Shown piece by piece: positions 28,333 through 35,368 of a DNA stretch of 64,000 nucleotides. A program made the position numbers and the translations under genes. Origin of the DNA: Actinomadura craniellae (GTDB taxonomy: Bacteria > Actinomycetota > Actinomycetes > Streptosporangiales > Streptosporangiaceae); contig NZ_QLYX01000010.1 of the NCBI RefSeq assembly GCF_003289645.1, positions 186,001 through 250,000 of the forward strand, in the 5' to 3' direction. A model generated the notes under the pieces. The model was not told where the DNA came from. It did not search any database and saw only the letters and a program-made list of their open reading frames with translations. The stretch's first letter is position 1. Every line of letters starts with the position of its first letter.

Positions 28333-29970
28333 TCATTCATCGGCCGGGGCTCGCGTCTCCAGCAGCCGGCCCGCGGAGAGCCGCAGCCAGCGGGTCACCC
28401 CGATCTCCGCGAGGAACCGTTCGTCGTGGCTGACCACCATGAACGCGCCCTGGTAGGCGTTGAGCGCGCTCTCCAACTGGCCGACGCTGACCAGGTCGAG
28501 GTTGTTGGTCGGCTCGTCCAGCAGCAGCAGTTGGGGGGCCGGTTCGGCGTACAGCACGCAGGCCAGGGTGGCGCGCAGCCGCTCGCCGCCGGACAGCACC
28601 CCGACCGGGAGGTGGGCGCGGGAGCCGCGGAACAGGAAGCGGGCCAGCAGGTTCATCCGCTCGGCCTGCGGCATCGCGGGGGCGGACGCGGCCATGTTCT
28701 CGGCCACGGTGCGGTCGAGGTCGAGCAGGTCCAGGCGCTGGGACAGGTAGGCGACCCGGCCGTCGGCCCGCCTGGTCTGCCCGCCCTCCGGTTCCAGGTC
28801 ACCGTTGACCACCCGGAGCAGGGTGGACTTGCCGGCCCCGTTGGGGCCGGTCAGCGCGATCCGTTCCGGTCCCCGGACCTCCAGGTCGGTGCCGTCCCCG
28901 GCGAAGAGCGCCCGCTCGCCATAGCGGACCTGCATCCGCTCGCCGGAGAAGACCGTGCGGCCGACCGGGACGGCCGTTCCGGGAAGTTCCAGCGCGATCT
29001 TCTGCTCGTCGCGCAGGGCGCGCTCGGCCTCGTCGAGCCTGGCCTTGGCGTCGCCGAGCCGGGCGGCGTGCATCTCGTTGGCCTTCCCCGCCGACTCCTG
29101 GGCACGGCGCTGCAACCCCCCAGCGATGATCTTCGGCAGGCCGGCGTCCTTGAGGTTGCGGGAGGCGTTGCTCGCCCGGCGCGCGGCCCGCTCGCGGGCC
29201 TGCTGCATCTCCCGCTTCTCCCGCTTGACCTCCTGTTCGGCGTTGCGGACGTTCTTCTCGGCGACCTCCTGCTCGGCGCGCACGGTCTCCTCATAGGCGG
29301 TGAAGTTCCCGCCGTAGGAGCGGACCTCGCCGCGGGCGAGCTCGGCGATGCGGTCCATCCGGTCGAGCAGCGCCCGGTCGTGGCTGACCAGCAGCAGGCA
29401 GCCGTTCCACTCCTCGATGACGCCGTAGAGCTTGCGGCGCGCGTCCAGGTCGAGGTTGTTGGTCGGCTCGTCCAGCAGCAGGACGTCGGGGCGTTTCAGC
29501 AGTTGCGCCGCCAGGCCGAGGGAGACGACCTGGCCGCCGCTGAGGGTGTGCAGCCGCCGGGTGAGGGAGAGGTCCCCGAGGCCGAGCCGGTCCAGCTGGG
29601 CGCGGGTGCGCTCCTCGATGTCCCAGTCGTCGCCGATCGTGGTGAAGTGTTCCTCGCCGGCGTCGCCGGACTCGATGGCGTCCAGCGCCCTGATCACCGG
29701 GGCGATCCCCAGCACCTCGGCCACGGTCAGGTCGCCGGTGAGGGGCAGGTTCTGCGGGAGGTAGCCGAGCACTCCCTGGACGGACACGGTCCCGCCGGCG
29801 GGCCGGTGCTCGCCGGCGATCAGCTTGAGCAGGGTGCTCTTGCCGGCACCGTTCGGGGCGACCAGGCCAGTGCGGCCGGCGCCCACGGAGAAGGACAGCT
29901 CCTGGAAGACCGGAGTGCCGTCGGGCCAGGAGAAGGAAAGGTTCGAGCAGACGATGAACGCGTCGGACAT
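28333..29970 (-). CDS. ABC-F family ATPase with upstream leader region
   Basis: A second 545-aa ABC-F protein, only distantly similar to its neighbour. Walker A motifs are APNGAGKST and GPNGAGKST, signatures LSGGQVVSL and LSGGERLRAT, and Walker B regions LLLDEPTNNLD. The linker (about 220-310) is a long basic coiled coil. Start is ATG 29970 (MSDAFIVCSNLSFSWPDGTP) with GAGG eight bases upstream; a longer in-frame start at 30051 would bury the leader hairpins in coding sequence. The 5' region contains a promoter, a 9-codon leader ORF and hairpins, as expected for antibiotic-inducible ABC-F genes. Confidence 0.88.
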   Translation of the reverse strand: MSDAFIVCSNLSFSWPDGTPVFQELSFSVGAGRTGLVAPNGAGKSTLLKLIAGEHRPAGGTVSVQGVLGYLPQNLPLTGDLTVAEVLGIAPVIRALDAIESGDAGEEHFTTIGDDWDIEERTRAQLDRLGLGDLSLTRRLHTLSGGQVVSLGLAAQLLKRPDVLLLDEPTNNLDLDARRKLYGVIEEWNGCLLLVSHDRALLDRMDRIAELARGEVRSYGGNFTAYEETVRAEQEVAEKNVRNAEQEVKREKREMQQARERAARRASNASRNLKDAGLPKIIAGGLQRRAQESAGKANEMHAARLGDAKARLDEAERALRDEQKIALELPGTAVPVGRTVFSGERMQVRYGERALFAGDGTDLEVRGPERIALTGPNGAGKSTLLRVVNGDLEPEGGQTRRADGRVAYLSQRLDLLDLDRTVAENMAASAPAMPQAERMNLLARFLFRGSRAHLPVGVLSGGERLRATLACVLYAEPAPQLLLLDEPTNNLDLVSVGQLESALNAYQGAFMVVSHDERFLAEIGVTRWLRLSAGRLLETRAPADE

Positions 29971-29993
29971 GTGAAAGGCCTCGTGAGGTGACG

Positions 29994-30014
29994 CGGGCGG
30001 GCCGGGGCCGCCCG
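29994..30014 (-). promoter_or_regulatory. GC hairpin before the ABC-F ribosome site
   Basis: Seven perfect pairs (29994-30000 with 30008-30014) and a 7-base loop lie just upstream of the ribosome site of the ABC-F gene. It could terminate early or mask initiation. Confidence 0.45.
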
Positions 30015-30045
30015 GCGGGGAACATGGGTCATGGAACGACGGCAT

Positions 30046-30079
30046 GGCCACGGGAGCGCCGCGCGCTCTACCTGTGGCC
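30046..30079 (-). promoter_or_regulatory. Leader hairpin in the ABC-F 5' region
   Basis: An outer GGCCAC/GTGGCC stem (30046-30051 with 30074-30079) encloses an inner GAGCGC/GCGCTC stem (30054-30059 with 30063-30068). It starts about 14 bases after the leader ORF stop, where a ribosome stalled on the leader would disturb it. Confidence 0.45.
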
Positions 30080-30092
30080 GATCACCCCGGTA

Positions 30093-30122
30093 TCACCCGG
30101 AGATGTCGTCGTCCACCACCAC
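30093..30122 (-). CDS. Putative 9-codon leader peptide
   Basis: Three consecutive GTG codons start an ORF reading MVVDDDISG and ending at TGA 30095-30093. A strong GAGGGAG (30129-30135) lies exactly six bases upstream of the first GTG, better placed than many gene starts here. Short leader ORFs whose translation senses ribosome inhibition are known upstream of actinobacterial antibiotic-resistance genes. Existence of the peptide is inferred only from the ribosome site, length and position. Confidence 0.45.
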   Translation of the reverse strand: MVVDDDISG

Positions 30123-30158
30123 GTACGTCTCCCTCGCTCACGATCACTTGCGCCCCTC

Positions 30159-30164
30159 ACTATA
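30159..30164 (-). promoter_or_regulatory. Predicted -10 element for the ABC-F leader transcript
   Basis: On the minus strand TATAGT lies in an AT-rich patch (TTATATAGTG) that stands out in very GC-rich DNA. It would start transcription near 30152, about 30 bases before the leader ORF. No clear -35 is seen. Confidence 0.5.
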
Positions 30165-30266
30165 TAAGGGGTTCTCCGGGGTCCGGCCGGAAGCGCTCGC
30201 CCCGGCCCGCGGACCTCAGGCGGGCGGGCCGGGGAAGTCCGCCGGGACCGGGGATGATGCAGGAGG

Positions 30267-30725
30267 TCAGCCTTCCCCGCCCTCTTGGCGGGCCTCGGCG
30301 AGCTTGGCGCGCAGCCAGTCGGGGATGTTGTGCTCCTCCCGGGGGAAGTGCTCCAGGTCCAGGGCGAAGCTCTCGGCGGCCGGCGGGACGTCGAAACGGG
30401 GCTCGTTGTCGTAGTCAAAGTCCACGTTGTACCGGCCGGGCGGTGTGATGACGTAGAGCGCGGTGTACCACGCGCCCTTGCCCGTCTGGTACATCCCCGA
30501 GCGCAGCTCGCGCATCAGCTTGGAAGCGTCACGCGGTGGGCGAACCCGTTCGACCTCCCCGCCGGGACGCACCGCCTCCAGCCGGGCCGTGGAGATGCTG
30601 ATCAGACCGCGGTAGTTGAACCGGATCTCTTCCCATTCACCGGCGACGGCGTCCAGCAGGGCGCTTCCGATCTCCCGGAACAACGCGTCCTGCTCGATGG
30701 GGCTGATCCGATTCTCTTCGGTCAT
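30267..30725 (-). CDS. DUF600 (YezG/EsaG) family immunity protein
   Basis: A 152-aa cytosolic protein with the family's N-terminal IGSALLDAVAGEWEEIRFNYRG, the central GAWYTALYVITPPGRYNVDF and a C-terminal DYDNEP...HNIPDWLRAKLAEA. Members such as Staphylococcus aureus EsaG bind and inhibit the nuclease EsaD before its export by the type VII system. Its gene starts 24 bases after the nuclease toxin stop on the same strand, exactly the position of a cognate immunity gene. Start is ATG 30725. Confidence 0.85.
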   Translation of the reverse strand: MTEENRISPIEQDALFREIGSALLDAVAGEWEEIRFNYRGLISISTARLEAVRPGGEVERVRPPRDASKLMRELRSGMYQTGKGAWYTALYVITPPGRYNVDFDYDNEPRFDVPPAAESFALDLEHFPREEHNIPDWLRAKLAEARQEGGEG

Positions 30726-30749
30726 ATCGGTGTCCAGCTTTCGGAGTCG

Positions 30750-33290
30750 TCACGAGGTTCTACGCGGTGGGACGTTCTCGTAGGTGATGGGGTCCTGGAG
30801 CACCCCATCAATGGAGTACTCGACCGTAATGGACTGCGGGGCGCTGGTCCCCGGCCGGTACTCCACGTCGATGGTGGCATAGACCTTCTTGCCGCTCTTC
30901 AACAGAGCGCGCCAGTGTTCCTCGAGCCGCCGGTAGTTGGTCAGGTGGTCGGTGTTCCGCTGGCCCTGGTTGAGCTTCTCGAGCATCGGGACCATGTTGA
31001 ACCGCTCGCCGGCGCCACCGCTCTCGGTGCCGAACAGGTGGCCGCCGTTCCAGCGCACGTCCTCGTACAGGACGAGGTCGTTGGGGTTGAACGGCCTGTT
31101 GCGCAGGTTCTCGTACGCGTCCCGGAGCGCCGGGTCGGTGGAGCCGAAAGGATCGGAGTCGGCGAGTGGTTGGCGGAGCCGGGCCTCGTAGGCGGCGCGA
31201 ACCGCCGGGTCGTTGGAGAAGTCGAACTCGCCGGGGCCGGGACGGCGCCCGTAGACGTCTTCGAACGCGCGCCCGACCAGTTCGTTGTGCGCCCGGTACT
31301 CGTTGCGGCCGTCCCAGCCCACGTTGCTCTGGTCGGTGCCCATCCGGCGGGCGTTGTCCGACCCGGTGTGGTGCAGTTCGCCCTCGGCGTGGACCGTCCG
31401 GGCGTCGGCGTCGGTGCGGTAGTGGTATCTGCCGTCGATGTGGTACGTGACGTTCGGCAGCGGGTTCCGCAGGTCCGGGTTCCACTCGCCGGAGCGGCCG
31501 GAGTTGGTGTGGATCTCGATGATCCTGCCGTTGGGGCCGGTGATGAACACGCCCCGGTCCCGGCCGTCGGCGTCGGTGACCTCGTACCGGGTGTTGGGGT
31601 CCAGGCGGTGCCCTTCGCCGAAGGGCCGGTCAACGTCCGGGGACAGGGGGTCGCCCTGCCCGATCGGGCGGTCCACCGGTTCGGGCCGGGTACCCGGGCC
31701 GTCGGTGCCGTCCCCCGGCGGGTTCGGAGTGTCGCCACCGGGGGGCTGGTTGCCGCCGCGGGGCGGCAGCTCCCCGTCGAAGCCGCCGGTACCGCCGGAA
31801 CCGCCGCGGGGTGGCAACTCGCCGCCGAAGCCCCCGTTACCGCCGTTACCGCCGCGCGGGGGCAGTTCGCCGCCGTTGCCGCCGTTGCCCCCGATCTCGT
31901 CCACCCGTGCGGGGGCGCCGGACAGGGCGGGCACCCTGCCGTCCTCGCCGGGGACGTCGGCGTTGCCGTTGATCTCGCCGGGGCGGGGGTCGGCGCCGAC
32001 CAGGGCGGGTTCCCTGGGTGGGGGGCGCTCGTCGGCGGGGCGGTCGTTACCGGGCTGGTCGATGTTGTCGGGGTGGTTGCCGGGCAGGTCGTCGAAGCGG
32101 CCGGCGTCGTTGAGGGCGTTGTTGAAGTCGCCCAGGTCGAAGTCGTCGAGTTCCAGATCGCCGACGAGGTCCTGCAGGTCCCCGACGGTGGGGATCCGGT
32201 TGGGGTCGGTGTGGTAGTCGGGCAGGTCGCTGGAGTCCACCGGGTCGTCGGGGGCGTCCGCGTCGGGCGCGTCGGAGTCGCCCCTGCGGCCGATTCGCTT
32301 GCCCGCGGTGACGATGCCCTTCACCAGGCCGGCGCCGCCGACGAAGATGCTGCCAATGTTGAGGACGCTCTGGGTGAGCACGTAACCGGGCCGGTCACCC
32401 CACTCGCGCCACGGGACGAAGGAGTGGCCCAGTTCCTTCCAGTTGTTCCAGAGGTTGCCCCAGCCCTGCCAGCCCCAGCCGTCGGGGCCGTAGAAGCCGA
32501 CCATGCCGGCGAAGCCCTGGAACATGCCGCCCCAGCCGTCCTTGACGTTGCCCCACCAGTCGCCCCACTCGCCGCCGGCCCAGACCCAGCCGTTCTCGCC
32601 GTAGAGGCCGACCAGCGAGCCCACGTCCTCCAGCAGGCCGGCGCCGAAGTCCCAAACTCCGTCCCAGACGTCCTGGTACCAGGGCTTGTCGTGTTCCTGG
32701 GGCTTGCCCCACGGGGTCTCGACGTTCTGCGGGGCCTCGGTGAAGCCGTGCGCGACCTGGCCGCGGCCGAGGGTGGCGTCCTCGCCGGGCTTGGTGGCCA
32801 CGAAGGTGGTGCCGCCGAACAGGGCAGTGATCTTGTTGGCGCACTCGCGCTCGGCCGCCATGTACCGGGTGATCTCCACCAGCACCTGGTTGTTGATCCG
32901 GTTGTTCTCGTCGACGTCGTCCTCGTCCTTGCGCCAGTCGTCGTCGCCCCGGGTCTTGTCCTGGAGGCGCTGGGCGTCGCCCTTGAGCGTCCGCAGCCGG
33001 GACAGGATCGGGCCCGCCTCGGTGGCGAACTGGGTGAGGGCGTCCCCGGCGGTGTGCAGCGCCGTCTTGAAGTTGTCGCCCGCGGTGGCGACCGGCCGGG
33101 TGGCCGCCAGCAGCAGGTTCGCCTCGGGGGATATGTAGAAGGGCGACAGGCCCTGCCAGTCAGAATGGATGTCATTGCCGGTCTGGGCGATGTTCGTGCC
33201 GTCGGTCTTCAGCGCGAGGCCGGCGGTGTAGACCTCCGGTGTCCGCGCCTGCGGAACCGGGATCTTCGACGGATCGACCACATCTCCCAC
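30750..33290 (-). CDS. Type VII-secreted polymorphic toxin with EsaD/EssD-like nuclease domain
   Basis: An 846-aa modular toxin. Residues 1-170 are a helical WXG/LXG-like secretion domain; 185-290 are rich in Trp and Gly (WGDWWGNVKDGWGGMFQGF); 310-470 are acidic; 480-540 contain three GELPPRGG-ending Gly-rich repeats. The C-terminal 250 residues match the DNA/RNA non-specific endonuclease domain of EssD/EsaD (Endonuclea_NS_2), with catalytic His751 in GGHLFGTESGG, then FNMVPMLEKLNQ and the closing strand pair KKVYATIDVEYRPG. Start is GTG 33290 with AGGTGGG upstream. It is likely exported by the adjacent ESX-like machinery and neutralised in the producer by the DUF600 protein downstream. Confidence 0.87.
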   Translation of the reverse strand: MGDVVDPSKIPVPQARTPEVYTAGLALKTDGTNIAQTGNDIHSDWQGLSPFYISPEANLLLAATRPVATAGDNFKTALHTAGDALTQFATEAGPILSRLRTLKGDAQRLQDKTRGDDDWRKDEDDVDENNRINNQVLVEITRYMAAERECANKITALFGGTTFVATKPGEDATLGRGQVAHGFTEAPQNVETPWGKPQEHDKPWYQDVWDGVWDFGAGLLEDVGSLVGLYGENGWVWAGGEWGDWWGNVKDGWGGMFQGFAGMVGFYGPDGWGWQGWGNLWNNWKELGHSFVPWREWGDRPGYVLTQSVLNIGSIFVGGAGLVKGIVTAGKRIGRRGDSDAPDADAPDDPVDSSDLPDYHTDPNRIPTVGDLQDLVGDLELDDFDLGDFNNALNDAGRFDDLPGNHPDNIDQPGNDRPADERPPPREPALVGADPRPGEINGNADVPGEDGRVPALSGAPARVDEIGGNGGNGGELPPRGGNGGNGGFGGELPPRGGSGGTGGFDGELPPRGGNQPPGGDTPNPPGDGTDGPGTRPEPVDRPIGQGDPLSPDVDRPFGEGHRLDPNTRYEVTDADGRDRGVFITGPNGRIIEIHTNSGRSGEWNPDLRNPLPNVTYHIDGRYHYRTDADARTVHAEGELHHTGSDNARRMGTDQSNVGWDGRNEYRAHNELVGRAFEDVYGRRPGPGEFDFSNDPAVRAAYEARLRQPLADSDPFGSTDPALRDAYENLRNRPFNPNDLVLYEDVRWNGGHLFGTESGGAGERFNMVPMLEKLNQGQRNTDHLTNYRRLEEHWRALLKSGKKVYATIDVEYRPGTSAPQSITVEYSIDGVLQDPITYENVPPRRTS

Positions 33291-33398
33291 GTCACACCCA
33301 CCTGTCCATCACGGCCCGGACCTCTCCTCTCGGAGGTTCCGGCCATTTGACGCATATGCCAATAGAACGGATCCATGCCCTACGCGTTCGGGGAACCG

Positions 33399-33740
33399 TT
33401 ACCTGCCGATCCTGGGAGCCGGCGCGTTGATCGCGTTGCGCTGCGCCTCCTCAGCCATCTCCCGGTTCGCCTCCAGGTACGCCATGGTCGCCTTGACGGC
33501 TCCGGTGACCACGCTTCCGGTCTTGTTCACCATGGCCTTGAGGCCCGGCGAGTAGTGCTCGACGAACTCCTTCAGCGCGGTGCCGATGGGCATGCTGGCG
33601 GCCGCCACCGCGGCGTCCTCGACATGCCCGCCGAAGCTCTCCAGCTCCTTGATCAGGCCGCCCTCGCCGGTGACGTGGCCGCCGAGCTTGGCCACCACAC
33701 TGCCCACGCCGGGTGGGTCGATGTCCCATCCCTCTATCAC
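33399..33740 (-). CDS. Small helical WXG100-like protein (DUF6507-like)
   Basis: A 113-aa protein starting MIEGWDIDPPGVGSVVAKLGGHV. It consists of two predicted helices with a glycine-rich turn and ends in a basic APAPRIGR. The GWDI-PPGV start resembles the DUF6507 family found beside actinobacterial type VII toxins. Its GTG start (33740-33738) shares the GTGA overlap with the upstream gene's stop, so the two are coupled, and the toxin gene follows 109 bases later. By analogy with the small helper proteins of LXG toxins it may escort the toxin to the secretion machine. Confidence 0.65.
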   Translation of the reverse strand: MIEGWDIDPPGVGSVVAKLGGHVTGEGGLIKELESFGGHVEDAAVAAASMPIGTALKEFVEHYSPGLKAMVNKTGSVVTGAVKATMAYLEANREMAEEAQRNAINAPAPRIGR

Positions 33741-34033
33741 GCGCCGCTCCCCTCGTCGTCCCGTCCGCCGAACAGCGCGGGGCGGAAGCTCACCGGCGGG
33801 TCCCCCGCCGGGAGCTGGGCCGCCCGCCTCCGGGCCAGCAGCTCGGTGAGCCCGTTGACGCTGTCGTCGATCCGCGTGGCGGTGTCGCGCACCTCGGCGA
33901 CCAACCGGGCCGTCGAGGCCGCCAGGGCCTTGCCCGGGTCGGCCGGAACCTGCTCCCCGTCGGGTCGGTCCAGGTCGGATCGCTCTTCGGTCGCCGCGGG
34001 CTCCTCACCCGGGTCCACCAACTCGAACTTCAC
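33737..34033 (-). CDS. Small helical protein, possible toxin-targeting partner
   Basis: A 98-aa acidic protein (MKFELVDPGEEPAATEERSD...) with one long amphipathic helix (LAASTARLVAEVRDTATRIDDSVNGL) and no recognised family. The size, heptad-like helix and position as first gene of the toxin operon resemble the accessory helix proteins that pair with ESX substrates. I use GTG 34033 because GGTGAGG precedes it and a -10/-35 pair lies just upstream; the frame is open further to 34102. It overlaps the next gene by four bases. Confidence 0.6.
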   Translation of the reverse strand: MKFELVDPGEEPAATEERSDLDRPDGEQVPADPGKALAASTARLVAEVRDTATRIDDSVNGLTELLARRRAAQLPAGDPPVSFRPALFGGRDDEGSGA

Positions 34034-34066
34034 GACCTCACCCCACGACACCCCGCGAATACCGGC

Positions 34067-34095
34067 ATTATGCACGACTCGCACACATGCACCAA
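34067..34095 (-). promoter_or_regulatory. Promoter of the toxin operon
   Basis: On the minus strand TTGGTG (34095-34090) and CATAAT (34072-34067) are separated by 17 bases, placing the start of transcription near 34060, about 27 bases before the first GTG. Confidence 0.6.
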
Positions 34096-34107
34096 GCGCC
34101 ATTAAAT

Positions 34108-34142
34108 GCTAGAAAAAACACCCAAGTTCCGTGGAACCTGGG
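34108..34142 (-). terminator. Intrinsic terminator with U-tract, minus strand
   Basis: Ten-base arms (34121-34130 with 34133-34142, one mismatch) form a hairpin. On the minus strand it is followed by TGTTTTTTCT (34120-34111). This canonical form is rare in such GC-rich DNA. It lies just upstream of the toxin operon promoter and would block transcripts entering from the esx side. Confidence 0.7.
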
Positions 34143-34189
34143 GAGCCGGCCGTACGTCCGAGCCCCTTGAACGGCGCAATCTCCGTGGA

Positions 34190-34219
34190 CTGACATTCTT
34201 CGCCAGTTTTCAGTACTGT
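34190..34219 (+). promoter_or_regulatory. Promoter of the esx operon
   Basis: CTGACA (34190-34195) and TACTGT (34214-34219) are separated by 18 bases, about 58 bases before the first WXG100 start. CTGACA recurs inverted as TGTCAG at 34216-34221, so an operator is possible. Confidence 0.55.
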
Positions 34220-34277
34220 CAGGAGAAGTCCTCTGATAGCGGGGACGCTCGCCAGGCCGAACGACAGGTGGGTGCAG

Positions 34278-34613
34278 ATGGGACGTTGGGATTTCGGTGA
34301 CCAGACGCTGGTCACCCTCGCCAAGAACACCGGGGGCTCTACCCAGGAGTTGGCGACGCTGCTCAAGCAGCTGATCGCCGCCGCCGAGCCCCTGTCCGGC
34401 CGTTTCAGCGGTCCTGGGAAGGCGGCCTTCGACAGCTTCAAGGCCCGCTCCGACCAGATCACCGCCGACCTCACGGCGGGGCTGGGGTCGGTGAACCAGG
34501 GTCAGCACGGCATGCACGTCGCGTTCGCCACCGGTGGCCAGACCATGGCCGACGACGCCGGCCGCAACATGGCCGCGGCCAACTTCGACGGAGCCAAGTT
34601 CCGCACCGCCTGA
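34278..34613 (+). CDS. WXG100-family protein, first esx subunit
   Basis: A 111-aa helical hairpin protein (MGRWDFGDQTLVTLAKNTGG). The turn is LSGRFSGPGKAAFDSFKARSD, where Phe-Ser-Gly takes the place of Trp-x-Gly. ESX proteins of this size form four-helix dimers that are secreted by the EccC motor and often co-secrete partners. I use ATG 34278 rather than GTG 34272. It is the first gene of the secretion operon and is separated from the second WXG100-like gene by 86-bp repeats. The last codons (ACCGCCTGA) belong to the first repeat unit. Confidence 0.8.
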   Translation: MGRWDFGDQTLVTLAKNTGGSTQELATLLKQLIAAAEPLSGRFSGPGKAAFDSFKARSDQITADLTAGLGSVNQGQHGMHVAFATGGQTMADDAGRNMAAANFDGAKFRTA

Positions 34614-34948
34614 GCCGAGGAGTGAGCGGAGTGGATCGCGAGGAACGAGTGATCCGCATAGCGAACGACGAGGCGAAGGCGGCAGCCAACACCGCCTGAG
34701 CCGAGGAGTGAGCGGAGTGGATCGCGAGGAACGAGTGATCCGCATAGCGAACGACGAGGCGAAGGCGGCAGCCAACACCGCCTGAGCCGAGGAGTGAGCG
34801 GAGTGGATCGCGAGGAACGAGTGATCCGCATAGCGAACGACGAGGCGAAGGCGGCAGCCAACACCGCCTGAGCCGAGGAGTGAGCGGAGTGGATCGCGAG
34901 GAACGAGTGATCCGCGCAGCGAACGACGAGGCGGAGCGACGGCAGACA
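34605..34948 (+). repeat. Tandem 86-bp repeats between the two esx genes
   Basis: Three nearly identical units start at 34605, 34691 and 34777, and a fourth diverging unit at 34863. Each contains the end codons of the upstream gene, a GAGGAG ribosome-like site, an imperfect GGATC/GATCC palindrome, and a mini-ORF beginning at GTG that reads DREERVIRIANDEAKAAANT and ends in the next unit's TGA. The stretch 34614-34977 has no other gene. Confidence 0.9.
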
Positions 34949-34977
34949 CGCTTGAGCCAGCAAGGGAGAGAAGAACC

Positions 34978-35280
34978 ATGGGCGACGGACGACAGGGCTA
35001 CGACACCGGCGCCTCGCAGGAGGCCCAGATCAACATCCACAGCGTCATCACGCGACTCGAGGCGCTGATCGGCCAGCACGACACCGACGTGTCCGCCGCG
35101 CTCGCCGACTTCACCGCCACGGGGGTCGAGGACGAGTACTCCGCCAAGGAGCTCAAGTGGCACCAGGCGGCCAACGAGACCCGCGAGATCATCCGGCTCG
35201 TCAAGACCACCCTGGAGAACAACGACAACACGGCTCACACCGCGCTGAGCCGGGCCAGCGCGGCCGTCCAGGCCATCTGA
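34978..35280 (+). CDS. WXG100-like protein, second esx subunit
   Basis: A 100-aa protein (MGDGRQGYDTGASQEAQINI) with two helices around a turn containing EDEYSAKELKWHQAANETR. A Trp is present but no classical Trp-x-Gly. Together with the upstream 111-aa protein it forms the EsxA/EsxB-like pair expected at the head of type VII loci. Start is ATG 34978 after AAGGGAGAGAAG, which is fairly strong. A 12-bp hairpin follows the stop, so its mRNA level may exceed that of the downstream genes, as is usual for secreted ESX subunits. Confidence 0.75.
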   Translation: MGDGRQGYDTGASQEAQINIHSVITRLEALIGQHDTDVSAALADFTATGVEDEYSAKELKWHQAANETREIIRLVKTTLENNDNTAHTALSRASAAVQAI

Positions 35281-35292
35281 TCGGCCCCAGCC

Positions 35293-35323
35293 GGGAGGGG
35301 TGCGCGCGAACCGCACCCCTCCC
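35293..35323 (+). terminator. Hairpin after the second esx gene
   Basis: Twelve perfect pairs (35293-35304 with 35312-35323) and a 7-base loop begin 13 bases after the stop. It probably attenuates transcription into the secretion-machinery genes rather than ending the operon fully. Confidence 0.7.
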
Positions 35324-35368
35324 GCTACCGTGTGTCCACCCGCAGGGTCGCGGCGAGAGGAGGTATGG

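Noticed and set aside
21185..30164. Terpene synthase, ABC-F and MFS genes as one antibiotic gene cluster
   Set aside because: They are separated by nadE, a toxin-antitoxin pair and unrelated genes, and lack tailoring enzymes or a shared regulator.
30154..30172. CCCCT/AGGGG inverted repeat around the TATATA patch as a terminator
   Set aside because: It coincides with the -10 of the ABC-F leader promoter and would not be transcribed as a unit.
34605..34948. Direct repeats that could suggest a CRISPR array
   Set aside because: Units are contiguous 86-bp copies without unique spacers, and no cas genes are present; they are tandem repeats.
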